64,000 bases of DNA from Panax quinquefolius. Taxonomy: Eukaryota; Streptophyta; Magnoliopsida; Apiales; Araliaceae. A program made the translations under genes and the position numbers. The DNA is taken from contig CM035171.1 in assembly GCA_020205615.1 (NCBI GenBank), positions 123,198,893 to 123,262,892 of the forward strand, given 5' to 3'. A model generated the notes under the pieces. It saw only the letters and a list, made by a program, of their open reading frames with translations, did no database searches and was not told the origin of the DNA. Below, one piece after another: positions 46,326 to 60,616 of this stretch (within the stretch, counting starts at the first letter, position 1; the number at the start of each line of letters is the position of its first letter).

Positions 46326-48350
46326 AATTATAAATTACGAAGTCTATACCTTATAAGATACCAGTTCTACCCATTATTTTATCTCTCTTGCTTGCGTTCA
46401 ACGTTTAAATTTGACTCCGGAGAAGTTAGACTTTGACTTATTGGTTGAAACTTCGTTAGTAGGAGCCTTTGTTACCTCTCATTGCTTTTTAAATCTTGTT
46501 TGATTCAAATAAACACTTTCACATTACTTGTCGATCTTATTTTTTTTAAAATAATCGGCCTTTGATGTGATTTTAGGAATCAATTGGTTAACTAATCATT
46601 ATGCTTTTTCGTAAGGTTGTTAGCTTTTATATTCATAACCAACTTTGTTGTATGTAATTCAAGTAACCAAACCATTAAAGTCAATCATTGTCATATCGCC
46701 ATAAGTAAAGATCTCTCGAACCTTTCGTTGTTGACTTCCTTGTGTGGAATGCACCGAGGGCGGACTTTCTCTAGGCGACATCATGAAAGAAGATGGCGAG
46801 TTGATAGGCATCATTATGAGGTCTTATCCAGGTTAAAGGATAGAAGTCACATTGGTATCAATGTGACGTATTATCCAAGTTTTGGATGAGTCAGATTTTG
46901 AATGATATTTCTATCATTAATAAATTTCTTGACGTATTCTTGAAGACTTTCTAGCATACCCTAGAGTGTGAAATCGAATTTTGTATTGATTCTCAAAGAC
47001 AAAAACCCATTTCTTAAACCCTCAAATATTTCTTCAACTAAAAGGATCTGTTTACGTGGATTATGATGAAAGTCATAATAAAAGCATTGGACTTATGAAA
47101 ATCATGGGTATACGTGGTATTAGTATGTGTTATGATGAGTTATGTTGGTTAGTATGTGAAAACATGAAAGTTTCTTAAAAATCACAAGGAGTTAAAAACC
47201 AGATTTTTGTGAAAAACGTAACATGAAATTCAATTGACCATATCTCCTGATATATTTTGAATTTTTTAGTGTAGTCAAGTTCTAGAGTTAGATCTATGAG
47301 TTTTGTAGCATCTCCAAGTGGAATCACTGGAAAAGACTGATTTTAATAAAGAATGAAAAAGCTGGAAATTTCAAAAAGCTACTGATTTTATTTTTAAAAG
47401 GGCATTTTCGGCCACTTAAATTATGAGAAAAATTCTAGCCTTTTGGGACATGAAGGTATATGGTATAAAGTACCTCCTGTCCAAAAATGAGCTCATTCTG
47501 ACTTAAAATGAGCAAGTTATGACTATTTCAATATTTAGATTTTTCCGACGAAAAACGCTATAACCGGAGTTCTATAACTCCGATGACCATGAAATTTAAA
47601 CTGGAAGCTCACGTTAACATGTGTAAGATCCTGTTAAGATTTGGGAATTTCTGGAGTTAACCTTGAGGTAGCTAATTTCTTAAGGAATTAATTAGAAATT
47701 GATTTTTGAAAAATAGTAAATGAATTTTAAAAATTCCGAGAAAAATGTATGTTCATTATGAGACTATATTATGCTAAATCCCAGAAAAGAAATATATTTG
47801 GGACTGATTTGGTATTTTCTATGAAAATAGTTTAGTTCTGAACATATGAGTTAAATATGTTATGTGAAGTAACAAAGTTGAAAATAGGATTTTATGGCTA
47901 CAGAATCCTATATGTAGTATATGCATATTTTTTGATGAGGATTTGATAATTGGTGATGATATCTTATGAGTATGGCATTTTTGAATGATTAAATGCATTA
48001 TATGGTAAAAGCGTAAACAATTGAGATAAATGGTTTATAAATTTCACGAAGTGATTAAAATATTGTTATAATATTAATGATATTAGATTATGAGATTAGT
48101 AAGTGATTGATAACATAGGGATATTCTTGAATCCCGGATAAATTATATTATAAATGTTTAATATTTATCCTTTATCTCATTTGATTGATTCTTTATATCA
48201 TTATCCTCGTGTTTATATTATGTTGAAAGTCATCTGTGGCACAGAAAGCATAGATGGAGATGGACGATGGGTATGGTAATCATGATTATAATGAGGAATG
48301 ATTATCATATAATCATGTATGATTTTAATCGATTGATTATGATCCGTGGA
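46326..48350 (+). mobile_element. Conserved non-coding internal block of family A
   Basis: Nearly 2 kb without a supported ORF, yet collinear with 1176-3070 and 54700-56600 (inverted). Conserved points are GACCATGAAATTTAAACTGGA, TTAAGGAATTAATTAGAAAT and GATAATATAGGGATATTCTTGA-type segments. In complete Ty3 elements the pol gene would normally stand here. It may hold packaging or replication signals; that is inference. Confidence 0.7.
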
Positions 48351-48354
48351 TAAT

Positions 48355-48770
48355 CATAACGTCGTGGATAATGGTAATTGAAAACACGATTATCTTTGGC
48401 CGTAGTGCATGGATAATTTGTGGTCGTGATACTAATGAATACACGATTATCTTGGTAGTAGTCATGGATAATTTGTGGTCGTGATCTTAATGAATAATAC
48501 GATTATCTTCGGTCGTGCGTAGTGCATGGATAATTTGTGGTCGTGATACTAATGAATACAATGAATACGATTATCTTTGGTCGTAGTGCATGGATAATTT
48601 GTGGTGCGTGATACTTAATGAATACACGATTATCTTCGTCAGCCGTAGTCATGGATAATTTGTGGTCGTGATACTTAATGAATACACGATTATCTTTGGC
48701 CGTAGTGTATGGATAATTCGTGGTCGTGATATCTTAATGAATATCCTTGGCTCGTAGTGCGGGGATGATT
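48355..48770 (+). repeat. 57-bp tandem repeat array in the plus element
   Basis: About seven units with the core CGATTATCTTTGGCCGTAGT, GCATGGATAATTTGTGGTCG and TGATACTAATGAATA. Units are about 57 bases with small indels, mostly at the CCG or CG. A further degraded part continues to about 49080. Confidence 0.88.
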
Positions 48771-49170
48771 CGATGATATGGATTAATTATTGAAATTTGA
48801 GTCTCGTGAATGAAATATTAATTCATGGATGTGGTAAAAGTCATCTTTCGTCAGTAGTGCATTGATAGACTTGGTATGATTATGACAAGGATTATTCGGT
48901 ATAATCATGATCGTAATTGAAAACACGAATATCCTTGGCAATGAGTGCATGGATAATTCGTGGTCATTGATACTATTAATTGCTGTCTCAAAGATTATTG
49001 GTTTTACAATTGTATATCTTTGGCTTCAGAGGCAAAGATGAATTGTTAATGAATATCTTTGGTAGGATTGAAAGATGAATTTAATGTTTTCAACGATAAT
49101 GGTATTCAAGGTATCCTCACCTCTTTATCATACCGTGTACGTACCCTAATTTTGAGGGGCTAAATTCCAT

Positions 49171-49183
49171 AAAGGAGGGAGAT
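49171..49183 (+). other. Polypurine tract of the plus element
   Basis: AAAGGAGGGAGAT stands directly before the 3' LTR start TGTGAGATCC, as needed for plus-strand priming. Confidence 0.85.
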
Positions 49184-51347
49184 TGTGAGATCCAGATTTT
49201 ATCAATAAAGATTTAAATTTTGTCGAAATAATTTTTAATATTATGGTGTGAATTTGAGATAATATTATAGTTGTGGGTAGTATTTATAAATTTTGCAAAG
49301 TATGCAAGTGGTTATATTATATTCGATTGGTCGGGGAATATTCGGTTTAGCAGGGAATATTCGTACAACGACTCAATCATTGGTGGACCCCATAACAGAA
49401 TTATTGTCGGATTGAGAAAACGACAAAAATATTTTATTAAAATAACGACGGAAGTTTTACCGTTGATCTTTGTTGAACTACTTCGGTAGTAAAAAATACG
49501 AGAATACGTGTGGTTGGATAAGTAGCACACCGGTATTGATTATTGATGCTTATGTGAGAAGTCACTCGGTTTGATTCCATTATTGCCGATTAATAATATG
49601 AATTATTATAGCGATAATGTCATTTTGTTTTATTCGTATTATTAACGTAATAAAATGTAAACATCTTTTATATAAAATGTAATACTTTATTAAAGTTATT
49701 CTATAAATAGAATATATTATATTTTATTATGCATAGTGTTTTGCATAGTGTTTGCATAGTAAAATGTTTTTATATAAATAGAATATATGATATTTTATTT
49801 AAAAGATTTTGCTTTAAATATGGACCGTCATCGATTAAAGTAAATCAACTCGGACCGTTCATGGATTAATTACTATGCATTCTATTTTTCTATAAATAGA
49901 AGCTCATTCCTTCATTATTTTCTTTAATTCATTGAAACTCTAGAGAGAAATTATAGAGAGAAGTTATAGAGAGAAAATCTATAGAGAGAAAGAAGAAAAA
50001 AGTATTCGCTACTTCACTTTTCCAATATTCGGTTCTTCTAAGGTAAGGGATATTATTTGTTGTATCCGTAAGGGTGTTATTCTTTCTTATTCATGAAGAG
50101 AACTTACGTTATTCCATTCATTATTATTACGTTGGAATAACTTCGTAAAAGTGGCATACCCTATACATAACCTCGTATACGCCAGATACCCTATACTTGG
50201 TGAAATCCTTATATTATTCCATTCTTATTTATTACGTTGGAATAACTCAGATATCTGCGGAATCCTATACTTGGTGATCTTCTTTCGTTATTCCATTCTT
50301 TATTATTCATTGGAATATCACATGCATGTGTTTTACACAGGACTGGTTCCATTGTTTATTATTCGCATTTATTATTTCTCGTTGGAATATCACATGCCTC
50401 ATGTGTTTACACAGGACACAGTTCCATTGTTTATTATTCAAGCATTTATTATTACATTGGATCATCCTCGCCGATTGTGAATTTCACGACTGGTTCGTTA
50501 TTATTATTACATTAGAATAACTTTTGCACCATCTTGATCTATCGCATGCGTGGTGATTTCTTTTGTTATTTCATTCTTTATTATACCCGGTTGGTTAAAA
50601 CTTTGACTTCTATACTCCATGAAATCGAGTAGAATATCCTCGATATTTGCGTTTCATCCAAATATCTTTTCATGGAAATATTCTTCCGATCATTCTTGAA
50701 TTTTACTCTACGAGCGATATCTTGTTGACAATTTGGATGTTAATAATTCTCGGATAAAATAATTCTTGAACTTGTTTTATTGAATTATTATGTCATTGTC
50801 ATCATCCTCATGTTATATTATGTTATCTTTGGCTTACGTGTATAGATGAACTTAGTATGATTATGACCGGTGATCATTCGGTATAATCATGGCTTGATAT
50901 AAATGATGTGACAAAAGTCCTCAATGTGGCTTTGTAATGCGATGATGGATAGTTTTAGTATGATTATGACACAGGGGTGATTTGGGTATAGTCATGACCA
51001 TTGATAATTTGATGAAAATCCTTGGCCAAGTAATGCGGGGATGATTAGATATTGTGGTTTATTCATTAAAGCTAGAGTCTTAGTGATAAAAATTGATGAA
51101 AACCTTTTAAAACCTAAAAGATAGTAGACTTTATTTTCTACTTGACTCTTTTAATGGATTGCATATTCCGCTGCAGCAATTAAACTGGTTATCTATTGTA
51201 TTTTATCAGTTTAACATTGTTGAAGACTATTGATAATTTATACGCATTATCTTAGTCATAATATTTCTTACGGGCTAATTGAGCTCACCCTTTCTTTCAC
51301 CTTTTTTCTGTGAAATGAGAATATATTTGGGGACGAGTTGGGAAAAC
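49184..51347 (+). mobile_element. 3' LTR of the plus element, first part
   Basis: It is collinear with 42359-44510 of the 5' LTR and breaks at GAGTTGGGAAAAC, where the minus-oriented element begins. The remaining 246 bases are at 60371-60616. The TATA box is at 49891-49899. Confidence 0.9.
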
Positions 51348-53743
51348 TGTATACGCCCCAAAATTAGGTACGTCACCCATCTTGGGTCGCCACTTACATG
51401 GTACATAAATTCAAATACAACTTACTAATATAACTGCGTGGTACAATACGACAAAAATCGTGAGTTTGAATACAAATATTGTCTACTAGATATTATACAA
51501 ACTCAAAAGGAGTCCTCATTACAACTATTATCACACTATTTCACGTAATAGTGAGGACTACTAATGCTATCCTCTCGGACCATTACTTCGTTCCTCGACT
51601 CGTCTCGCCTATGTTCTCATTTCAAGAGAATAAAGTGAAAGAAAGGGTGAGCTCAACTAGCCCAAGAAGAAATATTATGACTAAGATAATGCAATAAATT
51701 ATCATTAGCCTTCAACAAATGTTGTTAAACCGATAAAATACAATAGACAACCAGTTTAATCTGCAATGGAATAAGCAATCCATTAAAAGAGTCAGTAGAG
51801 AATAAAGTCTACTATCTTTTAGGTTTTAAAAGGTTTTCATCAAATTTTATCACGAGACTCAAATTTTAATAATAAACCACCACATCTAATCATCCCCGCA
51901 CTACCACTGGCCAAGGATTTTCATCAAATTATCAATGGTCATGACTATACCGAATCACCCCCGGTCATAATCATACCAAAACTATCCATCATCGCATTAT
52001 GTGCCATCGAGGACTTTTGTCACATCATTTATATCAAGTCATGATTATACCGAATGATCCCCGGTCATAATCATACTAAGTTCATCTACGCACGTAAGTC
52101 AAAGATAACATAATATAACATGAGGATGATGACAATGACATAATAATTCAATAAAACAAGTTCAAGAATTATTTAATCCATGAATTATTAACGCCCAAAT
52201 TGTCAACACGACATCGCTTCAGTAGAGTAAAATTCAAGAATGATCGTAAGAATATTTCCATGAAAAGATATCGATGAAACGCAAATATCAAGGATATTCT
52301 ACTAATTTCATGGAGTATAGAAGTCAAAGTTTTAACCAACCGGGTATAATAAAGAATGGAATAACAAAAGAAATCACCACGCATGCGCAGATTTCAGATG
52401 TAGACAAAGTTATTCCAATGTAATAATAATAAACGGAACAGTCGTGAAATTCACACCGATGTGATGTTCCAATGTAATAATAAAGATGGAACTGCAGATC
52501 CGTGTAAAACACATGATAGGATATTCCAATGAACGATAAAGATTTTAACTGTGTCCGTGTAAAACACACGCATGTGATGTTCCAATGTAATAAATAAAAT
52601 TGAACCAGTCCTGTAAAACACATGCATGTGATGTTCCAAATGTAATAATAAGAAGAATGTCACCAAGTATAGGTAAATCACAGATACAAAAGTTATTCCA
52701 ATGTAATAATAAGAATGGAATAACATAAGGATTTCACCAAGTATAGGTACGCCGCAGATACAAAAGTTATGTATATAGGTATGCCACTTTTTTACAAAAG
52801 TTATTCCAATGTAATAATAATGAATGGAATAATGTAAGTTCTCTTCAAGAAGAAAGAATAACACCCCTTACCGTAAAAGAAATAAATATAAAAGAAGTGA
52901 AGTAGAAGAATACTCTTTCTTCTTTCTATAATTTTCTCTATAGCTTCTCTCTATAATTTCTCTCTCTAGTTTCAATGAATTTGTAAGAAAATAAATGAAG
53001 GAACGAGCTTCTATTTATAGAAAATGGAATGCATAAGAATTAATCCATGAACTATCTGTATTGATTTACTTTAATCTGACTATCCATATTTAAAGAAAAA
53101 TCTTTTAAATAAAATATAATATATTCTATTTATATAAAAATATTTTACTATGAAAACACTATGCAACACTATGCAAAACACTACGCAAAACACTACGCAT
53201 AATAATAAAATATAATATATTCTATTTATGTAATAACTTTAATAAAGTATTCTATTTTATATAAAAGATGTTTCGCTTTTATTACGTTAATAATACTTAA
53301 TAAAACAAAACGTCATTATCGCTATAATAATTCATATTATTAATCGACAATAATGGAATCAAACCGTTTGACTTCTCACATAAACATCAATAATCAATAC
53401 CGCAGCGCTACTATGCAACCACACGACATCGATTTTTTACTATGAAAGTAGTTCAACAAGAACTACTAGTAAAACTTCCGCCGTTATTTCAATAAAATAT
53501 TTTGTCGCTTTCTCAATCCGACAATAATTTCATTCAGGTCCACCAATGATTGAGTCATGCCATTTAATATTCCCTCGCTAAACCGAATATTCCCGACCAA
53601 TCTAATATAATATAACCACTGTGATACTTTGCAAAATTTATAAATACTACCCACAACTATAATATTATCTCAAATTCACACCATAATATTAAAAAATTAT
53701 TTTCACAAAATTTAAATCTTTATCGATAAAATGGGGTCTCACA
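51348..53743 (-). mobile_element. 3' LTR of the nested minus element
   Basis: On plus it starts TGTATACGCCCC (a changed TGTGACGCCCC) and ends GGGGTCTCACA. The minus-strand TATA box is at 53011-53019, and the hairpin repeat block is at 52385-52840. Confidence 0.88.
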
Positions 53744-54179
53744 ATCTCCCTCCTTATGGAATTTCTCACTAAATTAGGGTACGACTGATACATGATAAAG
53801 AGGTGAGGATACCTCAATACCTTTATCGTTGAAAACATTAAATTCATTTTTGCAATCCTACCAAAGATATTCATTAACAATTCATCTTTGCACTATGTGC
53901 CAAAGATATATACAAATCAGAAACCAATAATATCGAGACTCACTTTTAATAAGATCACAACCACGAATTATCCATGCACTCATCGCTAAGGATATTCGTG
54001 TTTTTAATTACTACCATGATTATACCCAATAATCCGTGGTCATAATCATACCAAGTCTATCAATGCACTACTACCAAAGATTGATTTTTTACCACATCCA
54101 TGAATTAATATTTCATCACGAGACTCATTTCAATAATTAATCCATATCATCGAATCATCCCCGCACTATGTGCCAAGGA

Positions 54180-54610
54180 TATTCATTAGATCACGACCAT
54201 TAATCCACCTTAATTATTATCCACACTACTACCAAAGATAATCGTGGTATTCATTAATATCACGCATTAATTAAATTATCCACCACTACTACCAAAGATA
54301 ATCGTGGTATTCATTAAGATTACGACCACAAATTATCCATGCACTACTACCAAAGATAATCGTGGTATTCATTAAGATCACGCACCACAAATTATCCATG
54401 CACTACTACCAAAGATAATCGTGGTATTCATTAAGATTCACGACCACAAATTATCCATGCACTACTACCAAAGATAATCGTGTATTCATTAAGATTACGA
54501 CCACATAAATTATCCATGCACTACTACCAAAGATAATTGTGTATTCATTAAGATCACGACCACAAATTATCCATGCACTACTACCAAAGATAATTGTGTA
54601 TTCATTTACT
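54180..54610 (-). repeat. 57-bp tandem repeat array in the nested element
   Basis: About seven units on plus read CACAAATTATCCATGCACTA, CTACCAAAGATAATCGTGTA, TTCATTAAGATCACGAC. It is the inverted equivalent of 48355-48770. The units here carry CTACTACC in place of the CTACGGCC expected from the other array, and the copies are more uniform. Confidence 0.88.
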
Positions 54611-56649
54611 ATTATGATTATACCCAACAACTCCATAATCATAATCATACCAAGTCCATCTACGTGCCACGTATTGACTTTTCAACATAATATAAAGCAC
54701 GAGGATAATGATATAAAGAATCAATCAAATGAGATAAAGAATAAATATTAAACATTTATAATATAATTTATCCAGATTCAAGAATATCCCCATGTTATCA
54801 ATCACTTAATAATCTCATAATCTAATATCATTAATATTATAACAATATTTTAATCACTTCTTAAATTTATAAACAATTTATCTTAATTGTTTACGCTACT
54901 ACCATATAATGCATTTAATCATTCAAAATGCCATACTCATAAGATATCATCTCCAATTATCAAATCTCTCAAAAAATATATATATATACTCTATATAGGA
55001 TTCTTTAGCCATAAAATCCTATTTTCAACTTTTGTTATTTCACATAACATATTTAACTCATATGTTCAGAATTAAACTATTTTCATGAAAAATACCAAAT
55101 CAGTCCCAAAAATATTTCTTTTCTGGGATTTAGTATAATATAGTCCCATGATGAAAATATATTTTCTCGGAATTTTTAAAATTCATTTACTATTTTTCAA
55201 AAATCAATTTCTAATTAATTTCTTAAGAAATTAGCTACCTCAAGTTTAACTCCAAAATTCCCAAATCTTGGCAGGACCTTACACATGTTAACGTGAGCTT
55301 CCAGTTTAAATTTCATGGTCATCTGAGTTATAGAACTCCTAGTTATAGCATTTTTTTCGCCGAAAAACCTAAATATTGAAATAGTCATAACTTGCTCATT
55401 TTAAGTCGTAATGAGCTCATTTTTGGACAGGAGGTACTTTTATACCATATACTTTCATGTCCCAAAAGGCCAGAATTTTTCTCATAATTTAAGTGGCCGA
55501 AACAGCCCTCTAAAATCATGGCAGCAGCTTTTTTCGGTTTTTTTGCAGCTTTGCACTCCTTTGCTAAAATCAGTCCACACAAAAATCTACAACACCTTTT
55601 CCAGTAATTCCACTTGGATTAGTTAGGTAACTCATAGATCTAACTCTAGGACTTGACCACACTCAAAAATTCAAAATATAATAGAGATATGGTTAATTGA
55701 ATTTCATGTTACGCTTTTTCACCAAAATCGATTTTCAACTCTTTGTGATTTCTAAGAAACTTTCATGTTTTCACATAATAACCAACATAACTCATCATAA
55801 CACTTACTAATACTACATATACCCATGATTTTCATTAGTCCAATGCTTTTATTATGACTTTTATCATAAACCACGTAAACTGCTCATTTTAGTCAAGAAA
55901 TATTTGAGGGTTTAAGAAATGGGTTTTTTCTTGGGGGTCAATACAAAATTCGATTTCACGCCTAGGGTAGGCTAGAAATCTTCAAGAATACGTCAAGAAA
56001 TTTATTAATGATAGAAATATCATTCAAAACTCATATTTCATCCAAGACTTGGATAAGACGTCACATTGATACTAACCGTGACTTCTATCCCTTAACCTAG
56101 ATAAGACCTCACAATGATACCTATAAACTTGCCATCTTCAAATCATGATGTCGCCATGTAAAGTCTCGCTTTTGCTTCCACACAAGGAAGTCAACAATGA
56201 AAGGATCGGGCTCTTTACTTATGGCTTGATATAATGTTGATTAACTTTAGGATTTGGTTACTTTGAATTCAGATAACAAAGTTGGTTAGAATATGAAAGC
56301 TAACAACCTTACAAAAAAGAATAATGAGTAGTTAATCAATCGCTTTCAAAAATTACCTCAAAGGCAAGTATTTTCAAAGAGATAAGATAGACAGGCATAA
56401 CGTGAAAGTGTTTATTTGAAACAACAAGATTAATAAAATGTGGAGGTAACGAAGGTTTCTCCCAACGAAGTTTCAATAGATAAATCAAAGTCTAATTTTC
56501 TTGAGTCAAATTTAAACGTTGAACGCAAGCAAGAGAGATAAAAGAATGGGTAGAACCCAGATTCAAATAAGGTATAGACTTCGCAAGAGCTTACGATTAA
56601 CTTACCCGTGATAATTTTATTCGTGTTCCTCGTCACGAGAAAAAAACGC

Positions 56650-57795
56650 TCTCTTAAACTATCGGCTCTGGTTTGTCCGGGATGACCTTTGGTGCCTCCA
56701 TCCTAGTTGAATTCGTCTTTCAGAAACGACAAAATCGAGCTAAGTGGCCTCTCTTCCACAATTATAACATGCTTTGATGGCATGGCGCAGCGATTCGGAC
56801 CGATGTGTCCTCTCCTCCGCATTTGAAGCATATAATAGGTGGTCCTTCTTCTTCGACAACAAAGTGTCTTTGTCGACGTCTTTCCATCATCATTGTTATC
56901 TCCTTTTCTTGAAATGTCCATTCTTATTGTTTTGGCCCGATTACCACCAAGTGGTTACCATATCCGCATGTTGATTCCTCCACGCTTGTTGTCACCGCTT
57001 GATGACTACTCATTTGGTATTATAATTTTGCCGGCTACTTTCTTTTTAGTTTCGTTGACTCGTTATCGCTCCACTAATCGAGCCCTATTTACAACATCCG
57101 AATAAAAACACGGTTTATGAGAAATAAGATGTTGACGTATCTCCGCTTCAAACCTCTTAAAACATTCGCGCCATTCTCTTCATTATCCACCAAGTGGGGA
57201 CGAATCGTGATAACTCCGCAAATTTTGCTCGTGATCATTGCGATACGGCCATATTGTTTTGTTCCAACTTGATAAACTCCACCTCCTTCATGTGGCGTAA
57301 TACTTTCAGGAAAGTATTTGTCGTTGAAAACGACTCGGAACTTCTCCCAAGATATCTTCAAGACAAAGAAGTTGAGTACGTTTTACCGATTCCCACCAAG
57401 AATCGCCTCTCACAAGAACATAAAGGCGCAGAAAGGAACCTTTGCTCCTCTGAGCATCCCAAGACATCAAATATCTTGGTAACTGCTTAATCCATGCTTC
57501 CGCCAAGTGGTTTTTGCTCTCCTTAAACTCCGGTGGTCCCACTCCTTGAATTGTTTAAGCGGTGATCACCGAGAGTTTTCCGTGTTTCCACCCCACGCTT
57601 TTTGAACAGAGTCTCTTTCACCGATGTTGCATGAATTCTAAAAACCTTTTAAACGCATCGTCGTTAGTCAATTGATCGGTGTTGTTATTTACGGGAGGAT
57701 TATCGCCATCCCGTTGACATTGTGTCCGATTATCGATCCGTGGAGAATCAACGGTCTCGTGCTCCATTGCTATTCTCAACATTCTCGGATGCCAT
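56650..57795 (-). pseudogene. Decayed gag of the nested minus element
   Basis: The ATG at 57795 (minus) opens MASENVENSNGA, the same start as in the plus element. Gag core pieces (FNDKYFPESI near 57320-57290, LREAILGGN-like wording near 57400) and a zinc-knuckle remnant (CFKCGG, GHIGPN) near 56770-56830 are scattered over different frames. There is no intact Gag and no pol. Confidence 0.75.
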
Positions 57796-57976
57796 TTTCA
57801 AACACCGCCACAAAATAAGGGTTAATTGACATGCAACATATTATCACTATACTCGATCGACCAATCAAATACCAAATAAACTTAGGTAGGTCATATAGCG
57901 AAGGAATTCCCGCTCTCCCTCCTAGTTCTTATCTCGCATCTTAGCCAGGATCATATCCCTAAGCTCGATACCAAAT

Positions 57977-60370
57977 CGTAACGCCCTAAAATTAGGTATA
58001 CGCCACCCATCTTGGGTCGCCACTTACATGGTACATAAATTCAAATACAACTTACTAATATAATCGCCGTAGGTATAATACGACAAAATCGTGAGTTTGA
58101 ATACAAATATTGTCTACTAGATATTATACAAACTCAAAAGGAGTCCTCATTACAACTATTATCACACTATTTCACGTAATAGTGAGGACTACTAATGCTA
58201 TCCTCTCGACCATTACTGCGTTCCCCGACTCGTCTCCAAACCTATGTTCTCATTTCTCAAGAGAACAAGTGAAAGAAAGGGTGAGCTCAACTAGCCCCAA
58301 GAAGAAATATTATGACTAAGATAATGCAGAATAAATTATCATTAGCCTTTCAATGTTGTTAAACCGATAAAATACAATAGACAACCAGTTTAATCTGCAA
58401 TGAATAAGCAATCCATTAAAAGAGTCAAGTAGAGAACAAAGTCTACTATCTTTTAGGTTTTAAAAGGTTTTCATCAATTTTTATCACGAGACTCAAATTA
58501 ATAATAATAAACCACCACATCTAATCATCCCCGCACTACTGGCCAAGGATTTTCATCAAATTATCAATGGTCACGACTATACCGAATCACCCCCGGTCAT
58601 AATCATACCAAAAACTATCCATCATCGCATTACAGCCATCGAGGACTTTTGTCACATCATTTATATCAAGTCATGATTATACCGAATGATCCTCGGTCAT
58701 AATCATACTAAGTTCATCTACGCACGTAAGTCAAAGATAACATAATATAACATGAGGATGATGACAATGACATAATAATTCAATAAAACAAGTTCAAGAA
58801 TTATTTAATCCATGAATTATTAACGCCCAAATTGTCAACATGATAATCGCTTTGTAGAGTAAAATTCAAGAATGATCGTAAGAATATTTCCGTGAAAGAT
58901 ATGGATGAAAACGCAAATATCAAGGATATTCTACTAATTTCATGGAGTATAAGTCAAAGTTTTAACCAACCTGGGTATAATAAAGAATGGAATAACAAAA
59001 GAAATCACCACGCATGCTGCAGATTGCATGACATACAAAGTTATTCCAATGTAATAATAATAATAACGGAACCAGTCGTGAAATTCACTGCAAGCAGGAT
59101 GTTCCAACAGTAATAATAAAGATGGAACTGCATCCGTAAAACACACGATAGGATATTCCAATGTAATGATAAAGAGCGGAACGGTCGTCCTGTAAAACAC
59201 ATGATGCGAGGATGTTCCAACAGAATAATAAAGCGGAACCAGTCCGGTGTAAAACACATGCATGTGATGTTCCAATGTAATAATAGAAGAATGTCACCAA
59301 GTATAGGTAAAATCACAGATCAAAAGTTATTCCAATGTAATAATAAAGAATGGAATAACATAAGGATTTCACCAAGTATAGTAGGGTGCCTGCATGATAC
59401 AAAGTTATGTATAGGTATGCCACTTTTTACAAAGTTATTCCAATGTAATGATAATGAATGGAATAATGTAAGTTCTCTTCAAGAAGAAAGAATAACACCC
59501 TACCGTAAAAGAACCGAATATAGAAGTAGTGAAGTAGTAGAATACTCTTCTTCTTTCTATAATTTTCTCTATAGCTTCTCTCTATAATTTCTCTCAGAGT
59601 TTCAAATGAATTCGTAAGAAAATAATGAAGGAATGAGCTTCTATTTATAGGAAAATGGAATGATAAGAATTAATCCATGAACGGTCCGGATTGATTTATT
59701 TTAAATCGACTATCCATATTTAAAGAAAAATCTTTTAAATAAAATATAATATATTCTATTTATATAAAAATATTTTTTATAGAAAACACTATGCAACACT
59801 ATACAAAACACTACGCAACACTACGCATAATAAAATATAATATATTCTATTTATGTAATAACTTTAATAAAGTATTCTATTTTATATAAAAGATGTTTCG
59901 CTTTTATTACGTTAATAATACTGAATAAAATAAAACGTCATTATCGCTATAATAATTCATATTATTAATCTATAATAATGGAATCAAACCGAAAGTGACT
60001 TCTCACATAAGCATCAATAATCAATACCGCGTGCTACTACGCAACCACACGACACATCGATTTTTTTACTACCGAGTAGTTCAACAAGACAATAACACGG
60101 TAAAACTTCCGCCGTTATTTCAATAAATATTTTTTGTCGTTTTTCAATCCGATAATAATTTCATTGTAGGGTCCACCAATGATTGTAGTTATTTAATATT
60201 CTCGCTAAACAAGAATATTCCCCACCAATCGAATATAATATAACCACTGCATACTTTGCAAAATTTATAAATACTACCCACAACTATAATATTATCTCAA
60301 ATTCACACCATAATATTAAAAAATTATTTCGACCAAATTTAAATCTTTATTAATAAAATCGGGGTCTCAC
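57977..60370 (-). mobile_element. 5' LTR of the nested minus element
   Basis: It starts near TCGTAACGCCC (changed TGTGACGCCC) and ends GGGGTCTCAC(A). The TATA box on minus is at 59641-59649, the CT-rich leader tract at 59545-59600, and the hairpin block at 58985-59470. It is very similar to the left LTR. Confidence 0.88.
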
Positions 60371-60616
60371 AAAACAGTGATGGTCTCAAGATAAGATTAG
60401 TAGTCCTCACTATTCGTGAAATAGTGTGATAATAATGTAATGAGGACTCTCGAGTATGGATATTGTCTAAATGACAATATTCCTATTATAACTCTCGGTT
60501 TATGATTGTCGTATGTTACACCTACGGATGTATAATTAAGTTTGTATTTGAATTTATGTACCATGTAAGTGGCGACCCAAGATGGGTGACGTATACTTAA
60601 TTTTGGGAGCGTCACA
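60371..60616 (+). mobile_element. 3' LTR of the plus element, last part
   Basis: The sequence resumes at AAAACAGTGATGGTCTCAAG, collinear with 44512-44757, and ends GGGAGCGTCACA before the ATTTG target copy. Confidence 0.9.

Larger units (their letters stand above)
51348..60370 (-). mobile_element. Minus-oriented family-A retrotransposon nested in the 3' LTR
   Basis: Left LTR 51348-53743 (2396 bp, the 3' LTR in sense) and right LTR 57977-60370 (about 2394 bp, the 5' LTR). The internal part has a polypurine tract at 53744-53756 (ATCTCCCTCCTT as read on plus), a 57-bp array at 54180-54610, the non-coding block, decayed gag and the primer site before 57976 (AGCTCGATACC). AAAAC is found on the left (51343-51347) and at 60371-60375 on the right; the last LTR base may be shared. 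It is complete in structure but lacks pol. Confidence 0.9.

Noticed and set aside
54180..54610. CRISPR-like regular repeats
   Set aside because: The units are contiguous tandem repeats without unique spacers, in a plant retrotransposon.
54451..54648. ORF with repeated EYTIIFGSSAWII wording
   Set aside because: It is a translation of the 57-bp tandem array (multiple of three), not a gene.
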